Shown here piece after piece: positions 10,096 through 21,440 of a stretch of DNA of 64,000 bases; positions within the stretch are counted from its first letter, which is position 1; each line of letters opens with the position of its first letter. A program made the position numbers and the translations under genes. Below the pieces are notes generated by a model. That model did no database searches and had not been told where the DNA came from. It saw nothing but the letters and a program-made list of their open reading frames with translations. Source of the DNA: Doryteuthis pealeii (lineage: Eukaryota > Mollusca > Cephalopoda > Myopsida > Loliginidae); assembly GCA_023376005.1 (NCBI GenBank), contig CM042150.1, positions 80,315,586 to 80,379,585 on the forward strand. The letters run 5' to 3'.

Positions 10096-10357
10096 CGGAC
10101 CATATGATCTTTAGGCACCCCTTTTTGATCTCGGTTAAGAAAGGACATGTTTTTCATTTACACCGTCAATATCCGGTTATTTAACAGATGATTTTTAGAA
10201 TTTTTTTTAAATTATAAAACTAACCCCTAACCCTAAACCCTAACCCTGACCTCTAACACTAACCCATAACAAACAACCGGATATTGACGGTGTAAACGAA
10301 AAACATGTCCTTTCTTAATCGAGATCAAAAAGGGGTGCCTAAACGTCACATGGTCCG
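10096..10357. mobile_element. fold-back element with internal telomere-like repeats
   Basis: Arms of ~95 bp start CGGACCATATGATC (10096) and mirror the right arm ending at 10357. Both contain TTTAGGCACCCCTTTTTG, AAAGGACATG and CACCGTCAATATCCGG. The centre (10220-10268) carries degenerate CCCTAA units (CTAACCCCTAACCCTAAACC). Flanks aattct/aatttt could be a diverged TSD. No coding capacity. Confidence 0.8.
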
Positions 10358-10499
10358 AATTTTCCTCAACTCCATAATGCTTATACAACCAGGTGAAGAC
10401 TGCACATCATTTACAAGTTGAGAATAAAAGTGAATATTAGTATTATTTGTATTATTCGGACTATTGTCCTCATCTTCATTCTTATCTGTACAACGTTTC

Positions 10500-10725
10500 G
10501 ATTGATGTACCCTCCAGCCTTCTTCAGGTACTTCTTGTCGGACTCGGGAGCCCTCTTGGACTCGGGAATCTTCTTTCCGAACTCAGGAACCTTTTTGTTG
10601 TAATCGGGAACCTTCTTGACTTAATCGGGAGCCATCACGGAACTTTGAACCTAACCCTTTATTCAGTCCAATAGTATCTTGTTCTCATTCCGCTAACCAT
10701 AGTTGGGGTACAGGTGTTAAGCTGT
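10500..10725. repeat. dispersed repeat G, copy 1
   Basis: Shares CTTCAGGTACTTCTTGTCGGAC-type sequence, a degenerate internal TCGGGAACCTTCTTG repeat and a terminal ...TGTTAAGCT with 23113-23300. On the minus strand CCTGAAGA...CGAAACGTTGTAC resembles a decayed hammerhead core but has no stem II pairing. Confidence 0.6.
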
Positions 10726-10944
10726 TTGCTAAAGGATCAAGGCACTCTTTAATTTTTTAACGATCGTACTTTGCTAAAGGATTAACAGTAGATAACTTTA
10801 TAGATAGGTAATCTCTCTACGAATTGGGCTTGAAAAACATCGTGTGAAGTTAGGTATACTAGATTTTATAGATGGTTTCGATTCCTTTGTTTAATGTTAT
10901 ATAAATGTTCATGGATTACATAATGCCATCTCAACGGTTATAGA

Positions 10945-11200
10945 AGAACAACAGTGGTACTATTTAACCCATGGCTGGAGAATGCGAGAGTTCATCCTTT
11001 TTCGAAGGGTATTAGTTCGAAAGTGAACATAATAGCGCGACTGGGGTTCTAACTCGCTTATTACGTCGTCGCAATCCAGCACGTTAGGCACTAATACCCT
11101 TGGGTAAATATAAACTGTCTCATCCCACAGATGCCGGCTAAATAGTATCCATACTGGGATGGATTGGCATTAAATAACCCAAGATGACTGATATACCATT
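10945..11200. repeat. composite SINE relic with retroposon tail
   Basis: 10945-11090 resembles a minus-strand family B body and head (CAATCCAGCACGTTAGGCAC also occurs at 54607-54622). 11090-11200 ends ATTAAATAACCC...TGATATACCATTAAAC, the tail shared by family D and the RNase H LINE. It looks like fused or nested old copies. Confidence 0.55.
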
Positions 11201-11684
11201 AAACAAAACGTTTAAACAAAGAAACAAAACGTGAGGTTTTCTAGAAATCTATAAAAACAATAGCTACATTCTAAAGTGATATTGAATGAACAATTAAGTT
11301 TCGAAAATGTGTTTTATTAACAGTAACTATTTTGAATAATTAATTGTGTTTTGCTGTTTGGCGGGTAATACCGAGTGACCCTAACATCGTACTCTACCGT
11401 TTTGCTGACTTCAGCTTTAAATCATACGCATTGAAACCAACGAGATAGCGATAAAAATCTGCCTCGCCAAGATTCTCTAAAATAAATTATATCACTGATC
11501 GTTATACGTTTATCATTCAATCTTTCACTCACCTTTATTGACTTCACACCCACTGACAAGTTCATTTCACCAGCAATTGAGTGTAAATTTATAGAGAAAT
11601 GCCTTAGTGCAGAAAATAAAGACCATTTCTACCGTTCTAAGTTCAATCCTTGCAGTTGGTGTAGCCAAAGCTTGATTTATATAT
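11201..11684. other. unassigned DNA
   Basis: AT-rich; no supported feature. Confidence 0.4.
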
Positions 11685-12589
11685 ACAGGGTGTTTGGAAG
11701 AAATTTGACAGTTTCATAAGGAAAAAGAAAAAGTGCTCTGTAAATACAAAATGTGAAGCATTGTAATGAAAATCAACCGGCACGGGAACTACACTACTGT
11801 CAACAAGTTTCACTCAAAATAATTGCTATTAGCGTCGATCATAGCCTCAATCCTGCTCCGGAACCTGGAGCAAGTTGATGTTAAAATTTCCCTGAGAAGG
11901 GTCTCAAAAACTACCTTAAATCTGTCGATCAACTGGGCATTTGTAGTACTGGCTGGCGATTGATGTCTTTCTCAACAGCGCCACATACATAATAATCCAT
12001 GGGGTTAAGATCTAGGGAGTTCGAAGACCAAACATTGGGACTGGTGAAGTCGAAAAACTTCGGCGATAACCCTTTTTTGACTTTTCCCAGAGGTGTGGAA
12101 GGGGTGTCGAAGGGGCCCGAATCCTGTTGCCATGCATATGGCATACCATTGGCTACCCTTGTTATCCAGGGCTTGACTACAGTGTTTAACAACTACACAT
12201 AGGCATCTAAATTCAACCAGATACCCTTTCTGCAGATCTTCGAGGAATTCTGCTGTACGAACGCAATTAGATCGTCTGCTACGTTGCTTTCTTCTAGCTA
12301 CAGCCTCGTAGTCTCCATTGTAATTCTGCAGTTGATGCCTGGTTGTTTTACAGTGTTCAGGGAGCATTGGGCAACAACCATAATCTCCTTAATTTTGATA
12401 GCCGGCGCAGATCATCATGATACAAGTTATTCTCTTCCTTGATTTACGTGGGTCCCAGTCACGAATTCTGTCATCACATATATGAATGAAGAAGTGTCCA
12501 AGCCTTTAAATGCTGCAAAATGTACATCGATACCCCCAACCTATGGAGAAAAATGTTTTTTTTTTAAATATAAATGTCCCGAACACCAT
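11685..12589 (-). pseudogene. mariner-like transposon relic with terminal inverted repeats
   Basis: Termini ACAGGGTGTTTGGAAGAAATTTGACA (left, interrupted here: begins ACAGGGTGTTTGG) and GTCCCGAACACC (right) are inverted, flanked by TA. Minus-strand frames hold fragments of a DDD transposase C-terminal half: NYNGDYEAVARRKQ, VVKPWITRVANGMPY, the second catalytic Asp in QQDSGP, and the third in LDLNPMDYYV. Frameshifts split it between two frames (12005-12367 and 11929-12192). At ~905 bp it lacks the N-terminal DNA-binding region of a ~1.3-kb mariner. It is the same family as 36575-37478. Confidence 0.85.
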
Positions 12590-12611
12590 ATATATATATA
12601 TATATATAATA

Positions 12612-12642
<31 letters not shown>

Positions 12643-12766
12643 AGATATAGATATATATTCATAGATCGAAATAGCGTATGCATTTTAAAATAATGAATTT
12701 CTAAAAAAAAAAAAAGGGAACCCTTATATATATATTTTCCTTTTTTTTCGGAGAATAAATACATAA

Positions 12767-12807
<41 letters not shown>
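12590..12807. repeat. (TA)n / (GATATA)n microsatellites
   Basis: TA and ATAGAT runs at 12588-12656 and TA at 12768-12807, separated by short unique sequence. The first run abuts the mariner terminus. Confidence 0.9.
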
Positions 12808-12809
<2 letters not shown>

Positions 12810-12885
12810 GAGAAAGCTATTTGTTTGTAAAAGGATTGGCAACCTAAATGATATATACTACTACTTCTGAAGTCCCTTCTTCTTC

Positions 12886-12900
12886 TTCTTCTTCTTCTTC

Positions 12901-12952
<52 letters not shown>
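12886..12952 (+). repeat. (TTC)n(TTA)n microsatellite
   Basis: TTC run changes to TTA run; it encodes poly-Ser/poly-Tyr in the 12848-13081 frame, which is therefore not a gene. Confidence 0.95.
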
Positions 12953-12954
<2 letters not shown>

Positions 12955-13289
12955 CATAGTTATCTCTGTTTCATCGCCCATCGAGGATTGTTATTTTGGA
13001 GTTCAATTTCAACAGGGGATTTCTGTTTTTTACATCAAGGCTGTTTGCTTCTATGTGATTTCAATATTTCTTGTTTTTTAGTAATGGAAACAACACAGGC
13101 GTATTTTTGTGTCTACACTTTTATTAACCCGGATCTTTAGTCCCAAGACATTCTCTGTCGATTCGCGCGTCTTTCTCTTTGATGCTGACTTTTTTGATAA
13201 GGTATCTATTCGTATCCGGCTAACATTTGTTTACACTTCTACAAATATCAATCAAAAAAGAGCCCAAGCATTTTATTTATGTCCAATCT
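12953..13289. other. unassigned DNA
   Basis: No recognisable feature before the LINE remnant starts. Confidence 0.4.
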
Positions 13290-14026
13290 ACACATCCAGT
13301 CCAGAACTTGTTTTAATTCACAGGAAAATGGAACTTGTCATGTAGCAGATTTTGTTATTCCAGTTGACCACAAAGGGAAAATATATAAAAAAAAATATAT
13401 AAAGACAAATGCAAAGAAGAAGAAGAAGAAGAAGAAGAAGAAGAAGAAGAAGAAGAAGAAGAAGAAGAAGAAGAATGTAAGGAAGCGCGTGGTGTAATGG
13501 CTACACTCATGGGAAATGGACTCGTTGATCCGAGTTCAAATCCTGGATATGGTAATTGCATTTAACTTTGCGCTAATACCCTTGGAAAAGGTATGAATCC
13601 TACTCTCCCTCCAGTTATGGATAAATAGTAGGGCAGACCGGACTCTTTAACCTTGGTTAGGCAATCGGTCTGGGAGAAGGAAAACTCTGAATTCAAACCT
13701 GTTGAACTCCGCTTAAGAAATTGACCTTGTGTCGCATCCTGCTCGGCTGGTAAATATATATAAAGACAAATGCATGAATCTTACCAGGTAGCTGAAAAAA
13801 CTGTGGAACTTGAAAGTGAAAAAGTTCAATAAACGAGTATACAAAACCTTGGGAAAATATTGATGAATTGGAAATCAGAAGAACAATTGAAACTGTACGG
13901 ATCAAAGCAATATTGAGATCGGTTTAGAATACAAAGAAGAGAACTGGAAACTTAAGAAAACTTGCTGTTACTCACTCCAGTAAAACAACATCTTTAAAGT
14001 TGGCGTGAAAAACTCACAAGTAGTTA

Positions 14027-14075
<49 letters not shown>

Positions 14076-14080
14076 TACCA
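13290..14080 (+). pseudogene. LINE 3' end, copy 1, split by a SINE
   Basis: Diverged coding remnant of a non-LTR retrotransposon reverse-transcriptase C-terminus. PELVLIHRK and DFVIPVDHKGK correspond to RPDLVLINKK and DFAVPADHRVK in the better copies. It resumes after the insertion at 13775 and ends in (ATA)n at 14031-14076. Many stops and frameshifts. Related ends are at 14081, 14684, 24785(-) and 26550. Confidence 0.75.
13414..13756 (+). repeat. family B SINE inserted in LINE, with 18-bp TSD
   Basis: The target TATATAAAGACAAATGCA occurs at 13396-13413 and 13757-13774. Between them lie an (AAG)n run (13414-13475), the tRNA-like head (GTGGTGTAATGGCTAC; B box GAGTTCAAATCC at ~13532) and the body ending GGTAAATATA. 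The AAG run is inside the TSDs, so it arrived with, or expanded in, the inserted copy. Confidence 0.9.
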
Positions 14081-14345
14081 ATTATGATTGGTGCACTTGG
14101 AACAGTCCCAAAAGGATTAGAAAAGGGTTTGGAAAGTTTGGATATCAAAGGAAGGATTGAAACCATTCAGAACACTGCACTGCTGCAATCTGCCAAAATA
14201 CTCAGAAGAGTCCTGGAGACCTGAGGAGACTTGCTGTCACTCAGACTCCAGTGAAATACCATCAGCTAACACTGGTGTGAAAACTCAAAAGGAGTGAATA
14301 ATAATTATAAAATGTGAAAAACTCGATAATTATAATAATAATAAT
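14081..14345 (+). pseudogene. LINE 3' end, copy 2
   Basis: Only the last ~230 bp: GGTGCACTTGGAACAGTC, GGATTGAAACCATTCAG, AGACTCCAGTGAAATACC, AAAACTCAAAAGGAGTGA, then a (TAA)-type tail. Nearly identical to 15038-15258, which suggests recent relatedness. Confidence 0.8.
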
Positions 14346-14619
14346 AATTCTTAAATATTGTGATTTCTGACGTCTCTCAAAGCTAAGATCTCCGTTGAAA
14401 AGGGTTATATTTCATACTTTAAATACCAGGGACGACGTGAAAAACAACTGATGTTGATCCACAAAGAGAATTTATCACTATTTTAAAAGGTATCTGATAA
14501 ATGAAATTGCTCATGTCTAGAACTTTGAAGGCTACCGAGATTTCATTGCTCTCTGCATACCCTGAAACATATTTGCACATATACACATACATTTTCTTCT
14601 TTAACAATATACATAATAC
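14346..14619. other. unassigned DNA
   Basis: AT-rich sequence between two LINE ends with no clear feature. Confidence 0.4.
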
Positions 14620-14643
14620 AACAACAACAACAACAACAACAAC

Positions 14644-14683
<40 letters not shown>
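14620..14683 (+). repeat. (ACA)n(ATA)n microsatellite
   Basis: Directly precedes LINE copy 3; probably the tail of an earlier LINE end or a target region. Confidence 0.9.
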
Positions 14684-14684
<1 letters not shown>

Positions 14685-15260
14685 AAAACTAGACACGACT
14701 GGGTTGGGAAGGTGATCCACTGGGAATTATGCAAAAAATTAAATTTTGACCACACAACAAAATGGTATATGCATAAACCAGAATCTGTTCTGAGAACGAA
14801 ACGCACAAAATTCTCTGGGACTTTGAAATTAAAACGGATCACCTTATCCCAGCAAGAAGACCAGACCTAGTGTTGATTAACAAAAAAAGAAAGAACTTGT
14901 CAACTGGTGGATTTTGCAGTGCCAGCGGATCACAGGGTGAAGTTAAAGGAAAATGAAGAAATGACAAATATCTGGACCTTGCCAGAGAACTGAAAAAGTT
15001 ATGGAATATGAAAGTGAAAGTTATACCAATTGTAGTTGGTGCACTTGGAACAGTCCCAAAGGATTGGAAAAGGGTTTGGAAAGTTTGGATATCAGAGGAA
15101 GGATTGAAACCATTCAGAACACTGCACTGCTGCAATCTGCCAGAATACTCAGAAGAGTCCTGGAGACCTGAGGAGACTTGCTGTCACTCAGACTCCAGTG
15201 AAAGACCATCAGCTAACACTGATGTGAAAACACAAAAGGAGTAAATAATAATAATAATTG
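14684..15260 (+). pseudogene. LINE 3' end, copy 3 (longest)
   Basis: Translating across frameshifts gives HDWVGKVIHWELCKKL, KWYMHKPESVL, RPDLVLINKKRK, VDFAVPADHRVKLKEN, LARELKKLWNMKVKV, IPIVVGALGTVPKDW and the 3' (TAA)n. This block is the C-terminal region of an invertebrate non-LTR retrotransposon polymerase; the clade is not certain. The frame 15008-15244 covers only the end. 5'-truncated. Confidence 0.85.
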
Positions 15261-15734
15261 TTTGAATCCTCAACGTATTTGGAATTTTGGTTAAAGATGA
15301 TCAGTTATTTGAAGCTTGAAGTTCTTACCTGAACAACCTATTTTTGAAAACCTGGATTTTCAACTTCAACGTTTATCTTAAAAATAAAAATAAATAAGTA
15401 TCGTAATAGATTTAGCGTAAAATAGGATATGAAACTGACATTGGTACAGTCTGTTATGCCACGAATTAAACAAATGTAAAAAGATCTCACAAACAAGCTT
15501 TGTGTTTATGGAAAGTAATGGCTAGTTGGAATGAATTTTCTGAACATGTGAGTTAGAGGTCTGTGAACTTGGTTTTGTACAATGTCAAGAAGGTCAAACC
15601 CCGGCCTACAAACAATAAATAACATTGACAAAAACAATGTTCGACGTAAGCTCTCTCACTTATTCAATAGTTCAATTACTTTCGATCGTGGGGGCACTAT
15701 TAATGTACAATGTTTTGGGAAGGGATATCCTGGG
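15261..15734. other. unassigned DNA
   Basis: No supported feature. Confidence 0.4.
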
Positions 15735-15905
15735 TCCTCTCAAGGTTTACCACCCGTTTGAATTTTCCTTCTCCTAGACCACTGACCATGCCAATGTTAA
15801 GAAGTCCAACCGTCCTATCATTAATCCACAGCTTGAGGAAGAATAGTTGGATTCATACCCTCCCCAAGGTTATTAGTGCTATGTGAAATGCAAACAGCCT
15901 AGTTA
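15735..15905 (-). repeat. family B SINE body (headless)
   Basis: Contains TTTTCCTTCTCCTAGACC, CTATCATTAATCCACAGC and TTAGTGCTATGTGAAATGC blocks in family B order on the minus strand. The tRNA-like head is lost. Confidence 0.7.
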
Positions 15906-16340
15906 GACTACAGTCTGTTGATATTAAATTGATGTCGCATATCTGGAAAGACATCGTACAGAAGGGAGAACGACAGAAGAGTGTCGAACTATATTAACCC
16001 TTATACAGCATAAATCATTTTTTCAAAAAGGGAAACTACAGAATATATTTAACGGATGTTTCCCAGTTGCAGTTTTGACATATGTGCTGTTAATCAAAAA
16101 CCCTATGTACATTGGCTATTCAAATGGTAGATAGGTTGATTTTAACATCATGTCCACTCATCTAAGATTATCTTCTAACTAGAGGTTAGGGAATCGCGTT
16201 TCTTTTACAATTACATTTACTGTATTTGTGTAGTTATTTGTTTACAGGATTTTCTTTTTAAACGGTTCTTTTGAATGCGAATAAGTTTTAGAGAGATCCA
16301 TTTGACTCAAAGATGGTAAAGTAACAAGTTGACCTGAGAG
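15906..16340. other. unassigned DNA
   Basis: No supported feature. Confidence 0.4.
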
Positions 16341-17000
16341 TAATGACATCGAAGGGGTGCTATATACTCCCCAGATGTTCAGAAATGGAGCTTCACCATC
16401 AGATGCAGTTAAGTGTCAAAACCAGAACACACAGGACATTAGCAACCTAATGTCGCAGATTCACAGTACGCTGGATACTCCATACCTGCGACATTGTGTG
16501 ACATCCTAACCGTGTCGAAACACCTTTAAACAGGTTTATTTAATTTGTAGGTGGGACCCCACCAAGTCAAAGTCTACCTGATAGTAATGACAATGAAGAG
16601 GTACTCCACACTCCCCAAAACACGCTTTTTGGGTTGGGGGTGTCACTCCTCCGTACAGGACACAGTCGGCGTTTGCTAATCTCCACCGATAAGTTATATA
16701 GACATCAGAAGGCTCAAAGGTAGCCACGATACTCGCAATCAGTATAAGGGCATCTTATCATGGAACAATTGTTAGCAAGCTAGTCTCATAGATCCATTAC
16801 GAGTGAATACCTTATTCGATCCTCACTAAATTCTTCATACTTGCGATATTGTGGCATACCCTAGCCGTGGCGAACGGGTGGGATAAATACATACTTGCAA
16901 CCTTGTGTAATCCTACCCGTGGCGAACTGATTGAATGAATACATCATTGAAGAAATTAATTGAAACATCAGCTTTAGTTACCTTTCTTTCATCATACGGT
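16341..17000. repeat. family C SINE relics (tRNA-like plus shared central block)
   Basis: Carries the block TTCACCATCAGATGCAGTT (16389) shared with families C and D, two CTCCCCAAAACACGC/TTTGGGTTGGGG segments, and tRNA-like stretches such as GTTAGCAAGCTAGTCTC...GAT (16770s). Several diverged units appear joined. The minus-strand 63-aa frame is inside it. Confidence 0.55.
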
Positions 17001-17430
17001 CAATGTTAGACCCACTGGAGTGACAGGGTGTAATCTATTTCTATTACTAATATGAATCTATTTTTGGGGTTTATGATGAAATTTGTTTGGCATTGAAAAA
17101 TATTGACTCATCTTTGATTGCATCCTATTTTTATCACGCCCAGACACTATTGTTCTGACTGTCGATTAGTTATCCTACGGCCATTGTCTGCGATGGAACC
17201 GTGCGATGCAACTGTATGAATATTTCAATGCTTCACGAACTCACTGGCAAGACTTACGTAGAGGTTACGGATATTATAATGATAACGGAATTATTCGTTT
17301 TGTTTCAATTAATTTTTACCAAAGGGCACCTACCCAGTACAACCTTTTTTGGGTTTGGGGATCTCACGCCTCTGCAGTGGATAAAATTGGCGTATTATAA
17401 TCTTCACTGATTGGTTGGATAGCCATAAAT
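17001..17430. other. unassigned DNA with one short frame
   Basis: A plus-strand frame at 17206-17400 (MQLYEYFNASRTHWQ...) is open further upstream to ~17170. However, its second half (17320-17400) resembles the family C block at 16600-16690, so a host exon is unlikely though not excluded. No flanking exon can be identified. Confidence 0.3.
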
Positions 17431-18215
17431 ACTAACAACCAGTTTGACGAGGTCTAGTTCTGTTTCTTTTCCCGCGTCTTGACAAGAACACGACAGAAGG
17501 ACGTCTGATGTTTGGTCGTAATTTGAATATAATATTATGGAAGAAATATAATGTGCAAATTTGAAATGGGAGAATGGTGTGGGGTTGAATTTGTCTAAGA
17601 CACTGTCTCCGGGAATGCAAGATAATAAAACAGACGGAGAGAGTCAAGACAAAATATAAACATAGCGAACAAAATAAAACAAGAATATATATTTTTAACA
17701 AGGGAGTTGAAGATAGTAAAAAAGATACTAAAATGTCTAATTTAATTTCCCTAATTGCACCCAAAAGTCATTATAGACGAGTGAGTTTTCCTTTACGTCT
17801 AAATTTGTTTAGTTGGTTTTTTTTTGTTGGTTTTTTTTATATTAACGACTGTGTCGATTTATTCGAAGAAAATAAGAAATAAAAAAAAGATTTAATTTAT
17901 TTATGGCACCAATGCCATTCACCACAGGGCAAACAGCTGCCCAGTTCATTTTTTATATTACATAATGACAAAACAAATTAATTAAATCTCTTAGTGAATT
18001 TTGAAAAAAAATTCAGAAAAAAAAAGTATTTGATTAAAACCAGTAGAAGTGTCGAGTAGAACCAACATCTCTGTCAAATAAATACGCACCTATTTGAATA
18101 TTTTTCATCATCAGCAGCCGCAGCAGCCGCAGCAGCCGCAGCAAAGCTTACCTAGAGTACGGTTTTCCTTATCTCTCTCGCACATAGCATCCGCCCTATG
18201 TAGGAGTCCACAGTT

Positions 18216-18219
<4 letters not shown>
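17431..18219. other. unassigned DNA with short (AGC)n
   Basis: AT-rich. A GCAGCC/GCAGCA run lies at 18113-18141. No gene is supported. Confidence 0.4.
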
Positions 18220-18277
<58 letters not shown>

Positions 18278-18440
18278 AGGAAGGTCCGCAAAATGTATTT
18301 TGTTCTCAGAAAATTTTTTAAAATTCTTTTAAAGAATTAAAAAATTTTTCTGAGAATTAAATTTTTTTTTCTGAGAACAAAATACATTTGCGGACCTTCC
18401 TTTTTTTATAAAATAATGAATTTTCTCCCGTTGGAACCAG

Positions 18441-18496
<56 letters not shown>
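18220..18496. mobile_element. palindromic MITE between (TA)n runs
   Basis: 18273-18412 is a near-perfect palindrome: AAAAAAAGGAAGGTCCGC and TTTTGTTCTCAGAAAA on the left mirror TTTTCTGAGAACAAAATAC and GCGGACCTTCCTTTTTTT on the right. It is bordered by TA runs at 18220-18272 and, after ~35 bp, 18449-18496. The size (~140 bp), lack of coding and TA flanks suit a Tc1/mariner-type MITE. Confidence 0.8.
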
Positions 18497-18500
<4 letters not shown>

Positions 18501-18647
18501 ATTATTGGTTCTCTGCCATTTGGATCCCAATATACGAAAAATAGCAAAAAAGACATGAACGTTTGTACTTGAAAATCATAAAAAAAAGAAATATTCCATG
18601 GCTTTTAACTAAACCTGACTAAATATTAACTTGCTGCCAAAATACAC

Positions 18648-18652
<5 letters not shown>

Positions 18653-18690
<38 letters not shown>

Positions 18691-18990
18691 GTGTGTGTGT
18701 GTGTGTATGTGTATGGTGTGTGTGTTGTGTATGCAGGTATAGTTTATATAAATAACAAACAAGTATTTACTGTTTAGCTTTTATTCTGCATTTTCTTGGT
18801 AAATTATGTGTCGCAACTCTGGTTGTAAGCAGTTTAAAACTTTCTAAGATGTCTGTTTTGTAGTTCAAATACGGATACTTTCGACTATCTTCAGTCTTTT
18901 CAAGTTGTTGTTGAGTGCTGGGTTGATTCTCTTTGGAAATAAATTTTAGGTAGTCGTGACTCATGTATGCCCCCCACAACATACATACTA

Positions 18991-19041
<51 letters not shown>
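18653..19041. repeat. (TA)n, (GT)n and (AC)n microsatellites
   Basis: TA run 18653-18690, GT run to ~18735, then 18740-18985 unassigned, then AC/TA run 18989-19041. Poly-YI frames here are artefacts. Confidence 0.85.
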
Positions 19042-19044
<3 letters not shown>

Positions 19045-19156
19045 TTTTTCCGTAGTTAGGTTCTTTCCATGTGTGGTTTAACCAAGCTGATGTAGGTAGA
19101 CCATAAGGAGAGCTCAATGTGCCTAATATCAGTGAGTAGAAGGACAGAGCAATATA

Positions 19157-19652
19157 TTTAGTAAATGAAGAAAAAACTCTAAACTTGCTTCATTACAATA
19201 ATTTATTTCAACCGTATAATTCACCTTATATATGCTTCGCGATTTTCAATCCGAATTTCGTCCGCCTTTGCTTTGTGAAAATAAGACAAGTTCTGAAATT
19301 TGTATAATGAATTAAAGAGCTACTGGGAAGGGTCGTTTAGGGGAGAGGGAGAGAGAAAGAGAGAGACAGAGACAGAGACAGAGACAGAGAGGGTGAAGAA
19401 GCCATCAACAGGGCATTGGGCTTTGAAATCCTTTACAGACTACCTTTTAGATATTGGATATCCCCCAAGACGGGTTTGGGTTATATTATCATGTTAAAAG
19501 CAAATGGTCAAATAATAGCACGGAATAATAAGCATATGAAAATGTACACGAAACAAAATTAATCTGAGAGTACAGCTTCACTTGAAGATGCCGTATTAAT
19601 ATGGTTGAAATAAATTATTGTAATGAAGCAAGTTTAGAGTTTTTTCTTCATT

Positions 19653-19660
<8 letters not shown>
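19157..19660. mobile_element. element with 57-bp terminal inverted repeats
   Basis: TTTAGTAAATGAAGAAAAAA through AATAATTTATTTCAACC (19157-19214) is repeated inverted and essentially perfect at 19603-19660. The interior includes a (GACAGA)n run (19358-19392). A TA run (19657-19714) abuts the right end. No transposase is present. Identical arms suggest a young insertion or gene conversion. Confidence 0.8.
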
Positions 19661-19717
<57 letters not shown>

Positions 19718-19949
19718 AATACTTTTGGTTGAATACCTCGTAATGCATCTTCTTAATTATTTGCATTTATTAGCGCTCAAACTAACGTGTTATTTTTTTA
19801 TATGATGGTGCAAGTGGTACAAAATGTGTCTTATATGTTTCTTACTCATTTTAGACCACATCTTGGTAGTTTTTGTAGTTTTTTGCTTGTTTCTTTTTTT
19901 GGAGCGAGATTTTTTTTTAATTGGTTGTGGTTATTCTGTGTGTATGTTT

Positions 19950-20885
19950 GATTTTTGGAGGGGACTAATATAATAATGGAATATATATGATAATTTTGGA
20001 AGGGCACTAATATAATAATGGAGATATATATATTTTGGAAGGGCACTAATATAATAATGAGATATATATGATAATTTTTGGAAGGGCACTAATATAATAA
20101 TGGAGATATATATGATAATTTTTGGAAGCACTAATATATAATGGAGATAATATGATAATTTGTGGAGGGGCACTAATATAATAATGGAGATATATATGAT
20201 AATTTTTGAAGGGGCACTAATATAATAATGGAGATATAAATGATAATTTGGAAGGGCACTAATATAATAATGGAGATATATATGATTTTTTGGAGGGGCA
20301 CTAATATAATAATGGAGATATATATATATAATAAGACGATAATTAATAATGGAGATATATATAATAATTTTTGGAAGGGCACTAATATAATAATGGGATA
20401 TATATGATAATTTTGGAGGGACACTAATATAATAATGGAGATATATATGATAATTTTTTGGAGGGGCACTAATATAATAATGGAGATATATATGATAATT
20501 TTTGAAGGGGCACTAATATAATAATGGAGATATATATGATAATCTTTGGAGGGGCACTAATATAATAATGGAGATATATATGATAATCTTTGGAGGGCAC
20601 TAATATAATAATGGAGATATATATGATAATCTTTGGAGGGCACTAATATAATAATGGAGATATATATATAATAATTTTGAAGGGGCACTAATATAATAAT
20701 GGAGATATATATATATAATAATTTTTGGAGGGAACTAATATAATAATGGAGATATATATGATAATTTTTGAAGGGCACTAATATAATAATGGAGATATAT
20801 ATAATTTTTGGAGGGGCACTAATAATAATGGAGATATGTATAATAATTTTTGGACGGGAACTGATATTATAATGGATATATATAT
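19950..20885 (+). repeat. minisatellite, ~41-44-bp unit, ~21 copies
   Basis: The unit contains GGGGCACTAATATAATAATGG followed by AGATATATATGATAATTTTTGG. I count about 21 occurrences of the ACTAATATAATAATGG core. Units vary mainly in the number of G, T and TA, as expected from slippage or sequencing homopolymer error. Minus-strand IYISIIILVPF repeats are translations of it. Confidence 0.95.
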
Positions 20886-20899
20886 ATAATATGATATAA

Positions 20900-21003
20900 T
20901 ATATGTGTGTGTGTGTGTTTGTGTTTGTGTGTGTGTAAGTGTGTGTGAATTGTGTGAATTGTGTGTGAATTGTGTGTGTGTACTCTATCTATCTATCTAT
21001 CTA

Positions 21004-21042
<39 letters not shown>

Positions 21043-21066
21043 TATATATACAGAGGGGAGAGAAAG

Positions 21067-21095
<29 letters not shown>
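20900..21095. repeat. compound microsatellite (GT)n, (CTAT)n, (TA)n, (GA)n
   Basis: GT/GTGAATT run 20904-20979, CTAT 20984-21006, TA to ~21050, GA 21066-21094, leading directly into a SINE head. Confidence 0.9.
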
Positions 21096-21099
<4 letters not shown>

Positions 21100-21350
21100 C
21101 TTGGTGTAATGGTTAAAGTCATGGGAAATGGACTTGTCGACCCGAGTTCAAATCTTGGATATAACAAATGAATTTCACTTAGCGCTAATACCCTTGGGAT
21201 AGGTATGAATCTTACTCTCCCACCAGCCGGACTGGTCTCTTTAACCCTGGTTAGGCAAGCAGTCTAGGAGAAGGAAAACTGAATTCAAAACCTGTTGAAC
21301 TCCGCTTAAGAAATGGATCTTGTCTCGCATCCTGCTCGTGCGAAGTGGTT

Positions 21351-21389
<39 letters not shown>

Positions 21390-21401
21390 TATATATATAT
21401 A
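21096..21401 (+). repeat. family B SINE with (TA)n tail
   Basis: Head GCGCTTGGTGTAATGGTTAAAG with B box GAGTTCAAATC, body, and 3' end in a TA run (21353-21401). Confidence 0.85.
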
Positions 21402-21440
21402 CTAGACAAAAAGTGACCCGTTGGGTCACCCGTTAAGCTC
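21402..21440 (-). mobile_element. Helitron-type 3' terminus
   Basis: On the minus strand a perfect hairpin GTGACCC-AAC-GGGTCAC is followed by 7 nt and CTAG, then T. This is the canonical Helitron 3' end (hairpin, ~10 nt, CTRR, insertion before T). The 5' end cannot be placed because the element runs toward the assembly gap. Confidence 0.65.

Noticed and set aside
10500..10540. Hammerhead motif (CCTGAAGA...CGAAACGTTGTAC, minus strand)
   Set aside because: Core-like ends are present but stem II does not pair, so I list it only as part of repeat G.
17170..17400. Host exon (…MQLYEYFNASRTHWQ…)
   Set aside because: Second half matches a SINE-derived block and no neighbouring exon or conserved domain is visible.
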